Origin: Thermincola carboxydiphila
Lineage (GTDB): Bacteria > Bacillota > Thermincolia > Thermincolales > UBA2595
Length of the DNA: 64,000 nt
Assembly (NCBI GenBank): GCA_016841045.1
Contig: JAENZX010000018.1
Location: forward strand, 1 to 64,000
Reading direction: 5' to 3'
The notes beneath the pieces were generated by a model. That model was not told the DNA's origin and made no database searches. It saw only the letters and a list, made by a program, of their open reading frames with translations. Of the stretch, positions 17,321-25,585 are shown in pieces (position 1 is the first letter of the stretch; every line of letters starts with the position of its first letter). A program made the translations under genes and the position numbers.

Positions 17321-18559
17321 CTAGAGTTCTCTGTTGAACTGCTCTTCTTTATATGTGGTATCACTTTCCTCTTCTTTTACCTCTCCACCCCTATCAAGTT
17401 TATTAAACAAATTGAGCACATCCTGCGAACTTACTTTCCAGGGGATTGGACCCTTTGCTTTAACAGCATGGAAGCTAACTTTGCGGTTTTTGTACTCTGT
17501 GCCATCTGCCAGCCTATAGGATGCCTTTGTGGTGAAAATACCAGCGGCTTCGTCAGAAGTATCTTCTACAGCTTTTTGCTCAGGCTGTCTTGCTACGGTA
17601 ATCCATCTTATTGACTGAAGCTTTTTAGTCAACTCTGCTTTTTCTGCTGCAGACGGCGTATCGATAAATCTTAGCGCCAGGTTTATGTCGCCCTGCTCCA
17701 ATGCTGTCAGCATTGCTCTTGATATCTTTACCGGTTCTGCACGCGCCATTACCCTATCTATTACCCCGGCGGCCTTCCAGACCATTAATTCATGGGCAGG
17801 GTCCTCCCTTTTGCTGTGAAGCTTGCTATCCCTAAAATGAATACAAAAATGCCCGTTAAACTTATTACCGCCAATAGCTCCAGCGCCATGTGGCATCCCG
17901 TTCATTGAACCCGCCAACCGGTATCCTCCTGTCTCAACAATTACAGCCCGCCTTTTCCAGCTCCATTTTCCACCGTATATCATCTTCATAATGTCACTGT
18001 CATCAGCAGTAAGAGGCTGCACATCAGCATGCTGACTTCCGGCTCTTCGCTGTACCATAAAAGACATTCCTGTTTCAAAGTCAATTATTCTGGCCTTGTC
18101 ATATTTTTTAAAAATTTGCCTGACTTGACTCCAACTAAGGAATTCACCAAAACGGTTTATTTCTTCCAACTGCCTTAAGGCAGATTCAAGACAATGCCCT
18201 TTATCCCTCATCTCATAAAGTTTACCGGTCCTTACTTCATAAAGTTCACCAGGCTTATTGAACCAAAATGTCTGAGTCTGACTCTTCTTCTTAATAATAA
18301 GAACAAATTTTCTATTCATAGTCCCTTTGTAGACCGATATTCTGGCATCTAAGATCTCCCGATAGATTTTCTCTACTCCAGGCCGGTCTTTTACGGTTAC
18401 TTTCCCTGGGTAACCTTCCAAGAAAATTTCAATTGAACTAACCCCTTCGACAATATTATGCACACCACGGTAAAAAAGGAATATAAATAAAGTAGATACT
18501 AAACAAAGCAAAAGGGCTTTTCCTTTTAAACTACCTGCTTTTAAAATAATTAACCTCAC
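17321..18559 (-). CDS. Membrane-anchored protein with the same unassigned domain as the LysM protein
   Basis: A 412-residue protein with one N-terminal membrane helix (about 15-33). A unique segment precedes a domain at about 160-270 (HADVQPLT, LAGSMNGMPH, NKFNGHF, DSKLH) shared with the LysM protein at 6979. A C-terminal NTF2-like or DUF4878-like part (about 280-390) has LTALEQGDINLALRFIDTPS. The GTG start follows GGGGGAG. No function is assigned; the shared domain suggests an envelope or spore enzyme. Confidence 0.65.
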   Translation of the reverse strand: MRLIILKAGSLKGKALLLCLVSTLFIFLFYRGVHNIVEGVSSIEIFLEGYPGKVTVKDRPGVEKIYREILDARISVYKGTMNRKFVLIIKKKSQTQTFWFNKPGELYEVRTGKLYEMRDKGHCLESALRQLEEINRFGEFLSWSQVRQIFKKYDKARIIDFETGMSFMVQRRAGSQHADVQPLTADDSDIMKMIYGGKWSWKRRAVIVETGGYRLAGSMNGMPHGAGAIGGNKFNGHFCIHFRDSKLHSKREDPAHELMVWKAAGVIDRVMARAEPVKISRAMLTALEQGDINLALRFIDTPSAAEKAELTKKLQSIRWITVARQPEQKAVEDTSDEAAGIFTTKASYRLADGTEYKNRKVSFHAVKAKGPIPWKVSSQDVLNLFNKLDRGGEVKEEESDTTYKEEQFNREL

Positions 18560-18642
18560 AGGGCTCCCCCTCTGACACCTCTTTTTAAAAAAACTTATGG
18601 GGAAGATGTCCGGATTATTCTAAAAATCCAATTGCTTGGTGT

Positions 18643-18671
18643 CACCATCTTAAAACCTTATTCATATTATA
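18643..18671 (+). promoter_or_regulatory. Candidate mother-cell (sigma-K-like) sporulation promoter
   Basis: CACC (18643-18646), a 16-base spacer, then CATATTATA (18663-18671) fits the sigma-K pattern of AC at -35 and CATAnnnTA at -10. It lies about 115 bases before the first CotE-like gene. The match is by eye; a sigma-E site could look similar at -10. Confidence 0.5.
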
Positions 18672-18784
18672 ATCTAGCACTACAACGCTGATTGAAGGGA
18701 GCTGGTGTAAACCCCAAAATTTTGCTTCCCGAATCAAATGATAATTACCCGGTTAACAAAAATATAAACAGGAGGGGATTGTTA

Positions 18785-19315
18785 ATGGCCGTTGACGGCA
18801 AACTGGAGCAAGAATTCGCAGCTCCAATCAAAAACTCTTTCCGCGAGATCATCACTAAAGCGGTATGTGGAACAGGAAAACAAAACTTTCATTACACGGA
18901 AGTACTAAGTATTCCGGTTGGTCGTATACCAACCAGTATTCTCGGTTCATCGGTAACCAGACTCAAACTTACCGAACCACTGGTAACTGAAATAGCCGGT
19001 GATGGTACAAAAAACGTTCGTGTTAGCGGAACCTTTGATCTTAACGTTTGGTATGCCTATAATAACGATCAGGCAACAGATGTGGCTAAAGATACAATTA
19101 AGTTCACTGAATTGATTTCCATCGATGATATAACTGAAAGCATCATAGGTCAGGTGGATGCTAGAGCTGTCTTGGTTAAATCACCTCAGTGTCACAAAGC
19201 AATAATTACCGAAAACAACCAGATTCAGGTTGATGTTGAATTAGGTATTTATGCCGAAATCATAGGAGAAACCAAGGTATTTGTACAGGTATACTCCGAC
19301 TCAGACAATGACTAG
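18785..19315 (+). CDS. CotE-like outer spore coat protein, copy 1
   Basis: CotE organises the outer spore coat. The hallmark REIITKAVCG is present near residue 20, followed by a long region with SILGS and then FDLNVWYAYNN and KFTELISID. The 176-residue length is close to Bacillus CotE (about 180), but the acidic tail is short (DSDND). The ATG follows GGAGGGG by 6 bases; a frame to 18692 is not supported. It is cotranscribed with the second copy 31 bases downstream, from a candidate sporulation promoter. Confidence 0.85.
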   Translation: MAVDGKLEQEFAAPIKNSFREIITKAVCGTGKQNFHYTEVLSIPVGRIPTSILGSSVTRLKLTEPLVTEIAGDGTKNVRVSGTFDLNVWYAYNNDQATDVAKDTIKFTELISIDDITESIIGQVDARAVLVKSPQCHKAIITENNQIQVDVELGIYAEIIGETKVFVQVYSDSDND

Positions 19316-19346
19316 TACATTTATCTATGGAAAGGAGGCTTGATAT

Positions 19347-19994
19347 ATGTCAGCCGGTCAGCCCGTTGTCCGGGAGATAATCGCCAAAGCGGTATGTGGA
19401 TACGGTACGTTTAAGTATCAGCGTGCAATAGATATCGAAGTGCCTGCAGATAACAAAAATATTCAAGTGTTAGGAACCTTTATTTCTAATTCAGCCCTGG
19501 ACGAAGCTCTGGTTATCGACAGCAACTACGGAAAATCCGTTCAGGTAAAAGGTCATTATGATGTTCATGTTTGGTACGCACCAGACCAGGAAACCCGTTC
19601 AGCTAAAACAACCGTCACTTTTGTTGAGTACATTCCTATTAAACTACTTGGAGGCGAAAGTATTTCTAGTCCTCAGGCTTTTGCGAGGATTACACAGAAA
19701 CCTAAGTGCCGTAAGTCATATGTAGTGTCATCAGATGAAAAAAGTGTTATTCGAGTTGAGGTTGAGCAGGAGTTGGCTTCTGAAGTGATTGGATTAACCA
19801 AGCTTAAAGTAGGAATCGCACCCTCAGCAAGCATGTCTGAAGTCTCTATAACCGGTCAGGAATTGCTTCCCCCCAACAGCTTCAGCAATGATAACTGCAT
19901 GCCTGATAACTGTTTCGACCTTAAATGTGAAGAGGATTTTCCTGAAGAAGATTATGAGGAATATTCATATCTAACAGATGATTATAACAGTTAA
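19347..19994 (+). CDS. CotE-like outer spore coat protein, copy 2
   Basis: A paralogue of the previous gene. It shares VREIIAKAVCG, VLGTFISN and VHVWYAPDQET, and extends to 215 residues with a strongly acidic Asp/Glu/Tyr tail (EEDFPEEDYEEYSYLTDDY), as in Bacillus CotE. The tail is the usual interaction region in CotE. GGAAAGGAGG precedes the ATG. Two CotE copies in tandem suggest different layers or partners. Confidence 0.85.
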   Translation: MSAGQPVVREIIAKAVCGYGTFKYQRAIDIEVPADNKNIQVLGTFISNSALDEALVIDSNYGKSVQVKGHYDVHVWYAPDQETRSAKTTVTFVEYIPIKLLGGESISSPQAFARITQKPKCRKSYVVSSDEKSVIRVEVEQELASEVIGLTKLKVGIAPSASMSEVSITGQELLPPNSFSNDNCMPDNCFDLKCEEDFPEEDYEEYSYLTDDYNS

Positions 19995-20005
19995 AGCTAT
20001 TAAGA

Positions 20006-20046
20006 AGCGTCGTTTCCGCACTGCACTAACGGCGCTCTTTTTTTTT
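20006..20046 (+). terminator. Terminator after the cotE-like pair
   Basis: Arms AGCGTCGTT and AACGGCGCT (one mismatch) followed by a long T run. It separates the cotE-like pair from the ATP-grasp genes. Confidence 0.8.
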
Positions 20047-20112
20047 GCATTAGCACCTCGACCCCTTTCAGCATAATATGATAATAACTTTTCATGAAAA
20101 GAGGCGGAAACT

Positions 20113-21513
20113 TTGCTCAGGCTATATTCAGTAAAAATTGGCACTGTTAATAAGTTAGAGTATAAACAAATCACTGTATCAACTGATATCATGCAGCAGG
20201 CTAAATTAAGCCGCGGACAACAGCTCCTTCTAAAAGCCGGAAACAGGCAGACTGCTGTTACAGTACTGGGCAGTCACGGATCGTCAGCTGGGACGTCTGT
20301 CTTTCTGTCACCAGAGGTAAGGAATTCACTTCTTCTTCCCACCCCTCTTACTCTAAATTTAATTTCAGCGGAAAAACCTGGTATATGGCGTTTAGGTCCA
20401 CTAATAGGCATCTTTGCCAACAGGGGTGAAAAAGCAGTCCGGCCTTTCGGTGAGCAGACGGGCTTTTTCCGGAAACTGAAAGGAGCTGCAGAAGAATTTA
20501 ATTCACTGGTTTTTGCATTTTGTCCAGATGATATCGACTGGGAGAATAAAGTCATAAGAGGTACTATTCCGCCGCATCCTGACAGTAATAACGTTTGGTT
20601 GACCTTTCTTCTTCCCTTCCCCGATGCTATATATGACAGAGGTTTGTTTCCTAAGGGCAGCAAAAGAAGAAATGCCAGCCAAACAAGAAAAATATTACGC
20701 AACTATCCCGGAGTAAAATTTTTTAACCCGTCTTTTTTTGGTAAATGGAAGACACATAACTTACTATCCAAACATGAGATACTGCAAAAGTACCTACCTG
20801 AAACAAGAGTATTTAAATCTTCCACAGACGTCATAGAGCTCCTCAAGACTCACGGTACAGTATTTTTAAAACCTAGTGGAGGCAGCTCGGGCAGGGGGAT
20901 AATTCGGATCTCCACCGGCTTAACAGCATACTCCGCCAATTACCGCACTGCACGCAAGGTCAGACAGTTGGAATTGGAAGACGTCGAAAAATTAAACAAT
21001 TACCTTAAACAGTTCATCGGAGGAACCAGATACATCGTTCAACAAGGGCTTAGTCTTGCCAAAATCCATGGCTGCCCTTTTGATATAAGGGTTCTGATGC
21101 AAAAAAATCGGGCGGGTAAATGGAAGCGCACAGGAATGGCCGCGAGGGTGGCCGGAGAAGGTAACTACATTAGTAATATACATGCCGGTGGTCACGCCGA
21201 AAAATTATCTTATGTTCTACCCCTGATTTTCACAGACCCAAAAAAAGTTCAGCAAATTAAGAGAGAAATTAACCGTGTTACCTCAATTATCGCTTCATGG
21301 ATTTCAACAGAAGAGAACCCCCTTTTCGGTGAAATTGCTATTGACTTAGGTGTTGATGACAGCGGGAAGGTATGGGTCATAGAACTAAATGCTGTACCGG
21401 GCAGAACTGTCTTCAGGCGGATTGGCGCAACCAAGATTCATTCACACGCAATCTCGCGTCCAATGGAATTCGCCTATTACCTATCGGGGTTTTCCCCTTC
21501 ATTAAACAAATAA
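20113..21513 (+). CDS. YheC/YheD-family ATP-grasp protein, copy 1
   Basis: Predicted to join a carboxylate to an amine using ATP; relatives are spore-coat-associated. An N-terminal beta-rich domain (1-95) ends in RLGPLIGIFAN, the family hallmark. The ATP-grasp has its Gly-rich loop at about 251-262 (KPSGGSSGRGI), DIRVLMQKN near 323, and the metal-binding GEIAIDLGV...ELNA at about 400-425. All expected ATP-grasp residues look present. The TTG start follows GAGGCGG by 5 bases. It is the first of five tandem genes. Confidence 0.88.
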   Translation: MLRLYSVKIGTVNKLEYKQITVSTDIMQQAKLSRGQQLLLKAGNRQTAVTVLGSHGSSAGTSVFLSPEVRNSLLLPTPLTLNLISAEKPGIWRLGPLIGIFANRGEKAVRPFGEQTGFFRKLKGAAEEFNSLVFAFCPDDIDWENKVIRGTIPPHPDSNNVWLTFLLPFPDAIYDRGLFPKGSKRRNASQTRKILRNYPGVKFFNPSFFGKWKTHNLLSKHEILQKYLPETRVFKSSTDVIELLKTHGTVFLKPSGGSSGRGIIRISTGLTAYSANYRTARKVRQLELEDVEKLNNYLKQFIGGTRYIVQQGLSLAKIHGCPFDIRVLMQKNRAGKWKRTGMAARVAGEGNYISNIHAGGHAEKLSYVLPLIFTDPKKVQQIKREINRVTSIIASWISTEENPLFGEIAIDLGVDDSGKVWVIELNAVPGRTVFRRIGATKIHSHAISRPMEFAYYLSGFSPSLNK

Positions 21514-21589
21514 TCCAGCAGTGTTCATGGTAGTTGAAAACAAAATTTCTGTACCAGACATTAAATTTATCTCAGGAGGTGGCAATTCC

Positions 21590-22975
21590 TTGCCTGTTGC
21601 TTCAGTTACACCAATAGAAGCATCTGTACCAACTCTGTACATGTGCTCTGATATGTTAGACCAGTTTAATTTAAAAGCAGACTCTGTTATCATCTTGCGG
21701 GCCGGTACCACCGTTACTAAAGTAAAAATAATCACTAGTCTTAATGGTAATCTTATTTCGGAATTAGCACTGGAAAGGTTAGGTCTGCCAAAGAAAAAAA
21801 ATCTGTTGATAAGGAAAGTTTCTGAGGAAATCATACAAATCGGACCTCTCATAGGAATATTAATTTCACGTGAAAAAAAACGCCGTATTCCACCCCATTC
21901 ATCCCAGAAAAAGCTCCTTCTTAAATTCTTAAGATATTGTAACAAAAATAACCTCATGGCCTTCGTGTTTTTTCCCGAAGATGTAGACTTTGAAAAGAAT
22001 ATGGTTAAAGGTTTGTATCTGGAAAAAAATATCGAAGGGACCCTGTTTTGGAAAAGTCATGTATTCCCACTTCCAGATGTAGTTTATGACCGGATTCTTC
22101 GCCGGACCCTGGAAAAAAAGCCTACTGTAAAATTGGTTAAGTCATACTTCAAGAATCAACCATCAGTATCTTATTTCAATCCCAAATTTTTAGACAAATG
22201 GGAAACACATTCTATTCTAAGCGGCAATCCATTCTTGCGGGAGCATCTCCCCACCACATTACATTTTGATAATCCTGCAAAAATCAAAGCACTACTCGAA
22301 GATTTTAAAACAGTATATATTAAACCAATTCATGGCAGCCTTGGCCAGGGGATTATCAAGATTTCCCGGCTTCCCGAAGGATACTGCTCACAGCATCGAA
22401 ATGGGAGTAAAAATTTAACGCAGAACTTCCATACATTAGAAGAACTTCTTGCAGCCATTGAGAACCTAAAAAAACAAAGAATATACGTCGTGCAGCAGGG
22501 ACTGGAACTGCTTAGGTATCAGAACAGAGTATTTGATATACGTGTATTGGTACAAAAAAACAAGTACGGGAATTGGACTTTTACTGCTATGGTAGCCAGA
22601 ATCGCTCAAGAGGGAAGTATTTTTCCCAATATAGCTGCCGGAGGGGAAGCAGTAAATATAGAAACCGTCTGGAACGATTTATTCGGAACCAGCTGGTCCT
22701 CAAGTGAAACCTGTACTCTAACCAAAGAGGTCAGTTTAGCTGCAGCGCATACACTAGAGCAAGCTCTCGGCACTTTCTGTGAAATTGGCCTGGATATAGG
22801 TGTAGATAATGAAGGCAATATATGGATAATTGAAGTTAATTCTAAGCCTTCCCGAAAAGTATTCCCCAAAGACCAACTAGCTTTAAAAACAGCATCATTG
22901 AAAATGCCAATGGACTATGCAGCTTACTTAACAGGATTTATCCCCAAGCAGGAGATGAATGACATTGAACCGTAA
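21590..22975 (+). CDS. YheC/YheD-family ATP-grasp protein, copy 2
   Basis: Same architecture as copy 1: N-terminal domain to IGPLIGILIS, Gly-rich loop KPIHGSLGQGII, FDIRVLVQKN, GSIFPNIAAGG, and metal site EIGLDIGV followed by EVNS. All core residues are kept. The TTG at 21590 is chosen because AGGAGGTGG precedes it by 7 bases and the N-terminus then aligns with copy 1; a longer frame to 21521 has no ribosome site. The stop overlaps the next start by 17 bases, so the pair is translationally coupled. Confidence 0.87.
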   Translation: MPVASVTPIEASVPTLYMCSDMLDQFNLKADSVIILRAGTTVTKVKIITSLNGNLISELALERLGLPKKKNLLIRKVSEEIIQIGPLIGILISREKKRRIPPHSSQKKLLLKFLRYCNKNNLMAFVFFPEDVDFEKNMVKGLYLEKNIEGTLFWKSHVFPLPDVVYDRILRRTLEKKPTVKLVKSYFKNQPSVSYFNPKFLDKWETHSILSGNPFLREHLPTTLHFDNPAKIKALLEDFKTVYIKPIHGSLGQGIIKISRLPEGYCSQHRNGSKNLTQNFHTLEELLAAIENLKKQRIYVVQQGLELLRYQNRVFDIRVLVQKNKYGNWTFTAMVARIAQEGSIFPNIAAGGEAVNIETVWNDLFGTSWSSSETCTLTKEVSLAAAHTLEQALGTFCEIGLDIGVDNEGNIWIIEVNSKPSRKVFPKDQLALKTASLKMPMDYAAYLTGFIPKQEMNDIEP

Positions 22976-24419
22976 AAACCCACCTTCTCGATGGTTTACA
23001 AAGGTTAGCTGGGGAGGCTCCTTGGGGGAAGATCAGCAGTGTGTTTATTTACCGCCGTCAGTTTTAAAATTATTAAAACTGGTTCCTGAAAAAACTGTCA
23101 TTCTAAAAGCAGGGGCTTTTCAGACTCCAGTAAGAATACTGCAATTATCAAGCAATTCTCATACTGAGGCCATAATATTTGTTTCTCCTGACCTTGCAAA
23201 TATTATAGGTTTATCGTCAAACCAGACCATGACTTTAGTCTATGATACCAAAACAAGCCTGCTCTCAGTTGGTCCTTTAATTGGACTCTTTACTGTCCGA
23301 AACATCTTTCCTGACTCAGAATATGGAAGCCAGGAACCGGTGTTGCTTGCTCTTGCAAACTCCGCAAATGAGCTTGGGGGAATAGTTTTTATTTTCTGTC
23401 CCGAAGACATTCAATGGGAAAATTCAACTGTAACCGGGTATGTGCCACAGAAAAATACAGAAGATGGATCTTCTCGCTGGTCCGAGATAAAATTGCCGCT
23501 TCCTGACGTTGTTTACGACAGAATTCCATCAAGATCTATCGAAGCAAGGCCCGATGTATTTGAATCAATAACACGCCTAAAAAACAGTGGACTAAAATAC
23601 TTTAACCCTATGTTTTTAGATAAATGGAAAACTCATCTGGCCCTGCAAGACATATCTGAAGTTAAGGGTTATCTGCCCCCGACCGCTCTTGTAGATAGTC
23701 CCCAAGACATCAAAGAGTTCCTTGATAATTACCGGTCTGTTTTTCTGAAACCCTCGGCAGGCAGCCTGGGTAAGCGCATCGTTAAAATCGATGCCTCAAA
23801 AAAAGGTTATTCATATATTTACCGCTCCCGTGATAAACTGAGCGTTCAGGGTAATGCTCCAGATTTTGATAGTCTGATGAATCAACTGAGAAATATTATG
23901 GGAAAACGCAGGTTTATTGTACAGAAGGATCTTAATCTGTCACTCTTTGAGAACAGCACTTTTGATATCCGTGTGTTAGCACAAAAAGACATGTTTGGTA
24001 ACTGGAGAAGAACAAAAATCTATGTAAGGGTCGCTGCGCCAGACAGCTTTCTGTCAAATTTAAGTGACGGAGCGCGTCCTCAACCCATAAATACGGTTCT
24101 GACGGAAGTTTTTAATACATCTTTTTCAGATAAAGAAGGATTGGGGGAAAACATTAGATCTGCTGTAAGAAAAATCCCACCCGCCCTCGAAAATGCAACT
24201 GGAATGATTTGGGGTGAACTGGGTATAGATCTGGGCATTGATAAAGAAGGCAGAATCTGGCTCATTGAAGTGAATTCCAAACCGTTCCGAGCTCTAGTTT
24301 CTAATAGCGGCTCAATTAACCTTATAAGGCGGTCACTGCTTCGACCTCTAGAGTTTGCAAAGTTTCTGGCCGGGTTTTACAAACATTCTCCTGCCTCAGA
24401 AAACCCGGTACCAAACTAA
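22959..24419 (+). CDS. YheC/YheD-family ATP-grasp protein, copy 3 (partly degenerate)
   Basis: It keeps the family frame (VGPLIGLFTV, FDIRVLAQKD, GELGIDLGI, EVNS). The Gly-rich loop reads GSLGKRIV instead of GRGI-like, and the GEGNYISN...GG segment of its neighbours is replaced by APDSFLSNLSDGA. It may bind nucleotide differently or act as a structural partner; this is inference. The ATG at 22959 overlaps the previous gene, after GGAG. Confidence 0.85.
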   Translation: MTLNRKNPPSRWFTKVSWGGSLGEDQQCVYLPPSVLKLLKLVPEKTVILKAGAFQTPVRILQLSSNSHTEAIIFVSPDLANIIGLSSNQTMTLVYDTKTSLLSVGPLIGLFTVRNIFPDSEYGSQEPVLLALANSANELGGIVFIFCPEDIQWENSTVTGYVPQKNTEDGSSRWSEIKLPLPDVVYDRIPSRSIEARPDVFESITRLKNSGLKYFNPMFLDKWKTHLALQDISEVKGYLPPTALVDSPQDIKEFLDNYRSVFLKPSAGSLGKRIVKIDASKKGYSYIYRSRDKLSVQGNAPDFDSLMNQLRNIMGKRRFIVQKDLNLSLFENSTFDIRVLAQKDMFGNWRRTKIYVRVAAPDSFLSNLSDGARPQPINTVLTEVFNTSFSDKEGLGENIRSAVRKIPPALENATGMIWGELGIDLGIDKEGRIWLIEVNSKPFRALVSNSGSINLIRRSLLRPLEFAKFLAGFYKHSPASENPVPN

Positions 24420-24448
24420 ATAACATAGTTTCAGAGGAGGCTACCGTT

Positions 24449-25570
24449 ATGAAAATCGGACCAATTTTAGGGATAATGAGTACTCCCCGTGTCCAATCTT
24501 CACCTATTCCCAGCAATCAAAGTGAGTCGTTTGCAGAAGTGATAAAAATAGCTGAACATATGGGCTGCACTGCTTTTGTCTTTAATCCCTGTGAAATTGA
24601 CTGGGCAAAAAACGCCGTTTGGGGATACTATTACAATATTAAAACTGAACCAGATCAATGGGAACGCCATCTGTTTCCTCTGCCTGATGTAATATACAAC
24701 CGTATTCCCAACAGAACTCTCGAAAAGCGTGAAGACATAAAACATAATTTATTAATCATAAAGAAAAGATACGGTCCCAGGTTATTCAACCCTTGTTTTC
24801 TCGATAAATGGAAGACTCATGCTATATTAAGCAGTAACAGGCAATCAAGAAGTTTTTTGCCAAAAACCTCCAGAATCATTAACCCTGGTGTTATTGCAGA
24901 TATGCTCGAAAACTACAAATCAGTATATTTGAAACCATGTGGAAGCAGCCTTGGTAATGATATATTTAAAGTAATCAAAAGAGACGGACAATTTAATTAT
25001 ATTCATCAGACTCTTAATCAAACAACGCAGAAAGGCCAGGTTCCTGACTGCACTGCTATAGTTTCTAAACTACCTGCAGACATGGATGAGTACCTTGTAC
25101 AACAAGATGTACAGCTCGCCAGATATCATGGAAGACCCTTTGACTTGAGGGTTCTTGTCCAAAAAAATCAATGTGGTTTATGGCGGAGGACTGGAGTGGC
25201 CGCAAGAATAGCCGGTGAGGGAAGCATCACTACCCACGTATTCTACGGAGGTTCACGTTCCAATGCACAAGATGTAATCTTGACAGCAGCTAAAAACTAC
25301 AATTTTTCATTGGTCGATGTTAAAAAACAGCTGAGTAAACTTCAAAGTATAGTCCCTGAGGCCATCGAAAAAGGATATGGTGAATCTTTCGGTGAGCTTG
25401 AAATGGACGTAGGTATTAATCACAAGGGGAAAGTATGGTTCCTTGAAGCTAATTCCAAGCCCTTTAGGTTTGACGAGCCACTAATTCGTTCCAAATCCCT
25501 GGTCAGGTTAATCCATTATGTCCGCTATCTTGAAAACAAGTGGGAATATTCAGAACGCCAGAGCGGTTAG
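24449..25570 (+). CDS. YheC/YheD-family ATP-grasp protein, copy 4 (no N-terminal domain)
   Basis: A shorter copy of 373 residues. It starts directly with MKIGPILGIM and so lacks the 75-95-residue N-terminal domain of copies 1-3. The ATP-grasp core is intact: KPCGSSLGNDI, FDLRVLVQKN, AGEGSITTHVFYGG, GELEMDVGI and EANS. A GAGGAGG site precedes the ATG. The intact catalytic residues suggest an active ligase with different targeting or partners. Confidence 0.87.
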   Translation: MKIGPILGIMSTPRVQSSPIPSNQSESFAEVIKIAEHMGCTAFVFNPCEIDWAKNAVWGYYYNIKTEPDQWERHLFPLPDVIYNRIPNRTLEKREDIKHNLLIIKKRYGPRLFNPCFLDKWKTHAILSSNRQSRSFLPKTSRIINPGVIADMLENYKSVYLKPCGSSLGNDIFKVIKRDGQFNYIHQTLNQTTQKGQVPDCTAIVSKLPADMDEYLVQQDVQLARYHGRPFDLRVLVQKNQCGLWRRTGVAARIAGEGSITTHVFYGGSRSNAQDVILTAAKNYNFSLVDVKKQLSKLQSIVPEAIEKGYGESFGELEMDVGINHKGKVWFLEANSKPFRFDEPLIRSKSLVRLIHYVRYLENKWEYSERQSG

Positions 25571-25585
25571 TAAGGAGGTGACAGA

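Noticed and set aside
17006-17324. Open frames of 70 and 85 codons on the plus strand
   Set aside because: They lie inside the inverted-repeat element, lack a good ribosome site and show no protein-like composition; the palindrome explains the sequence better.
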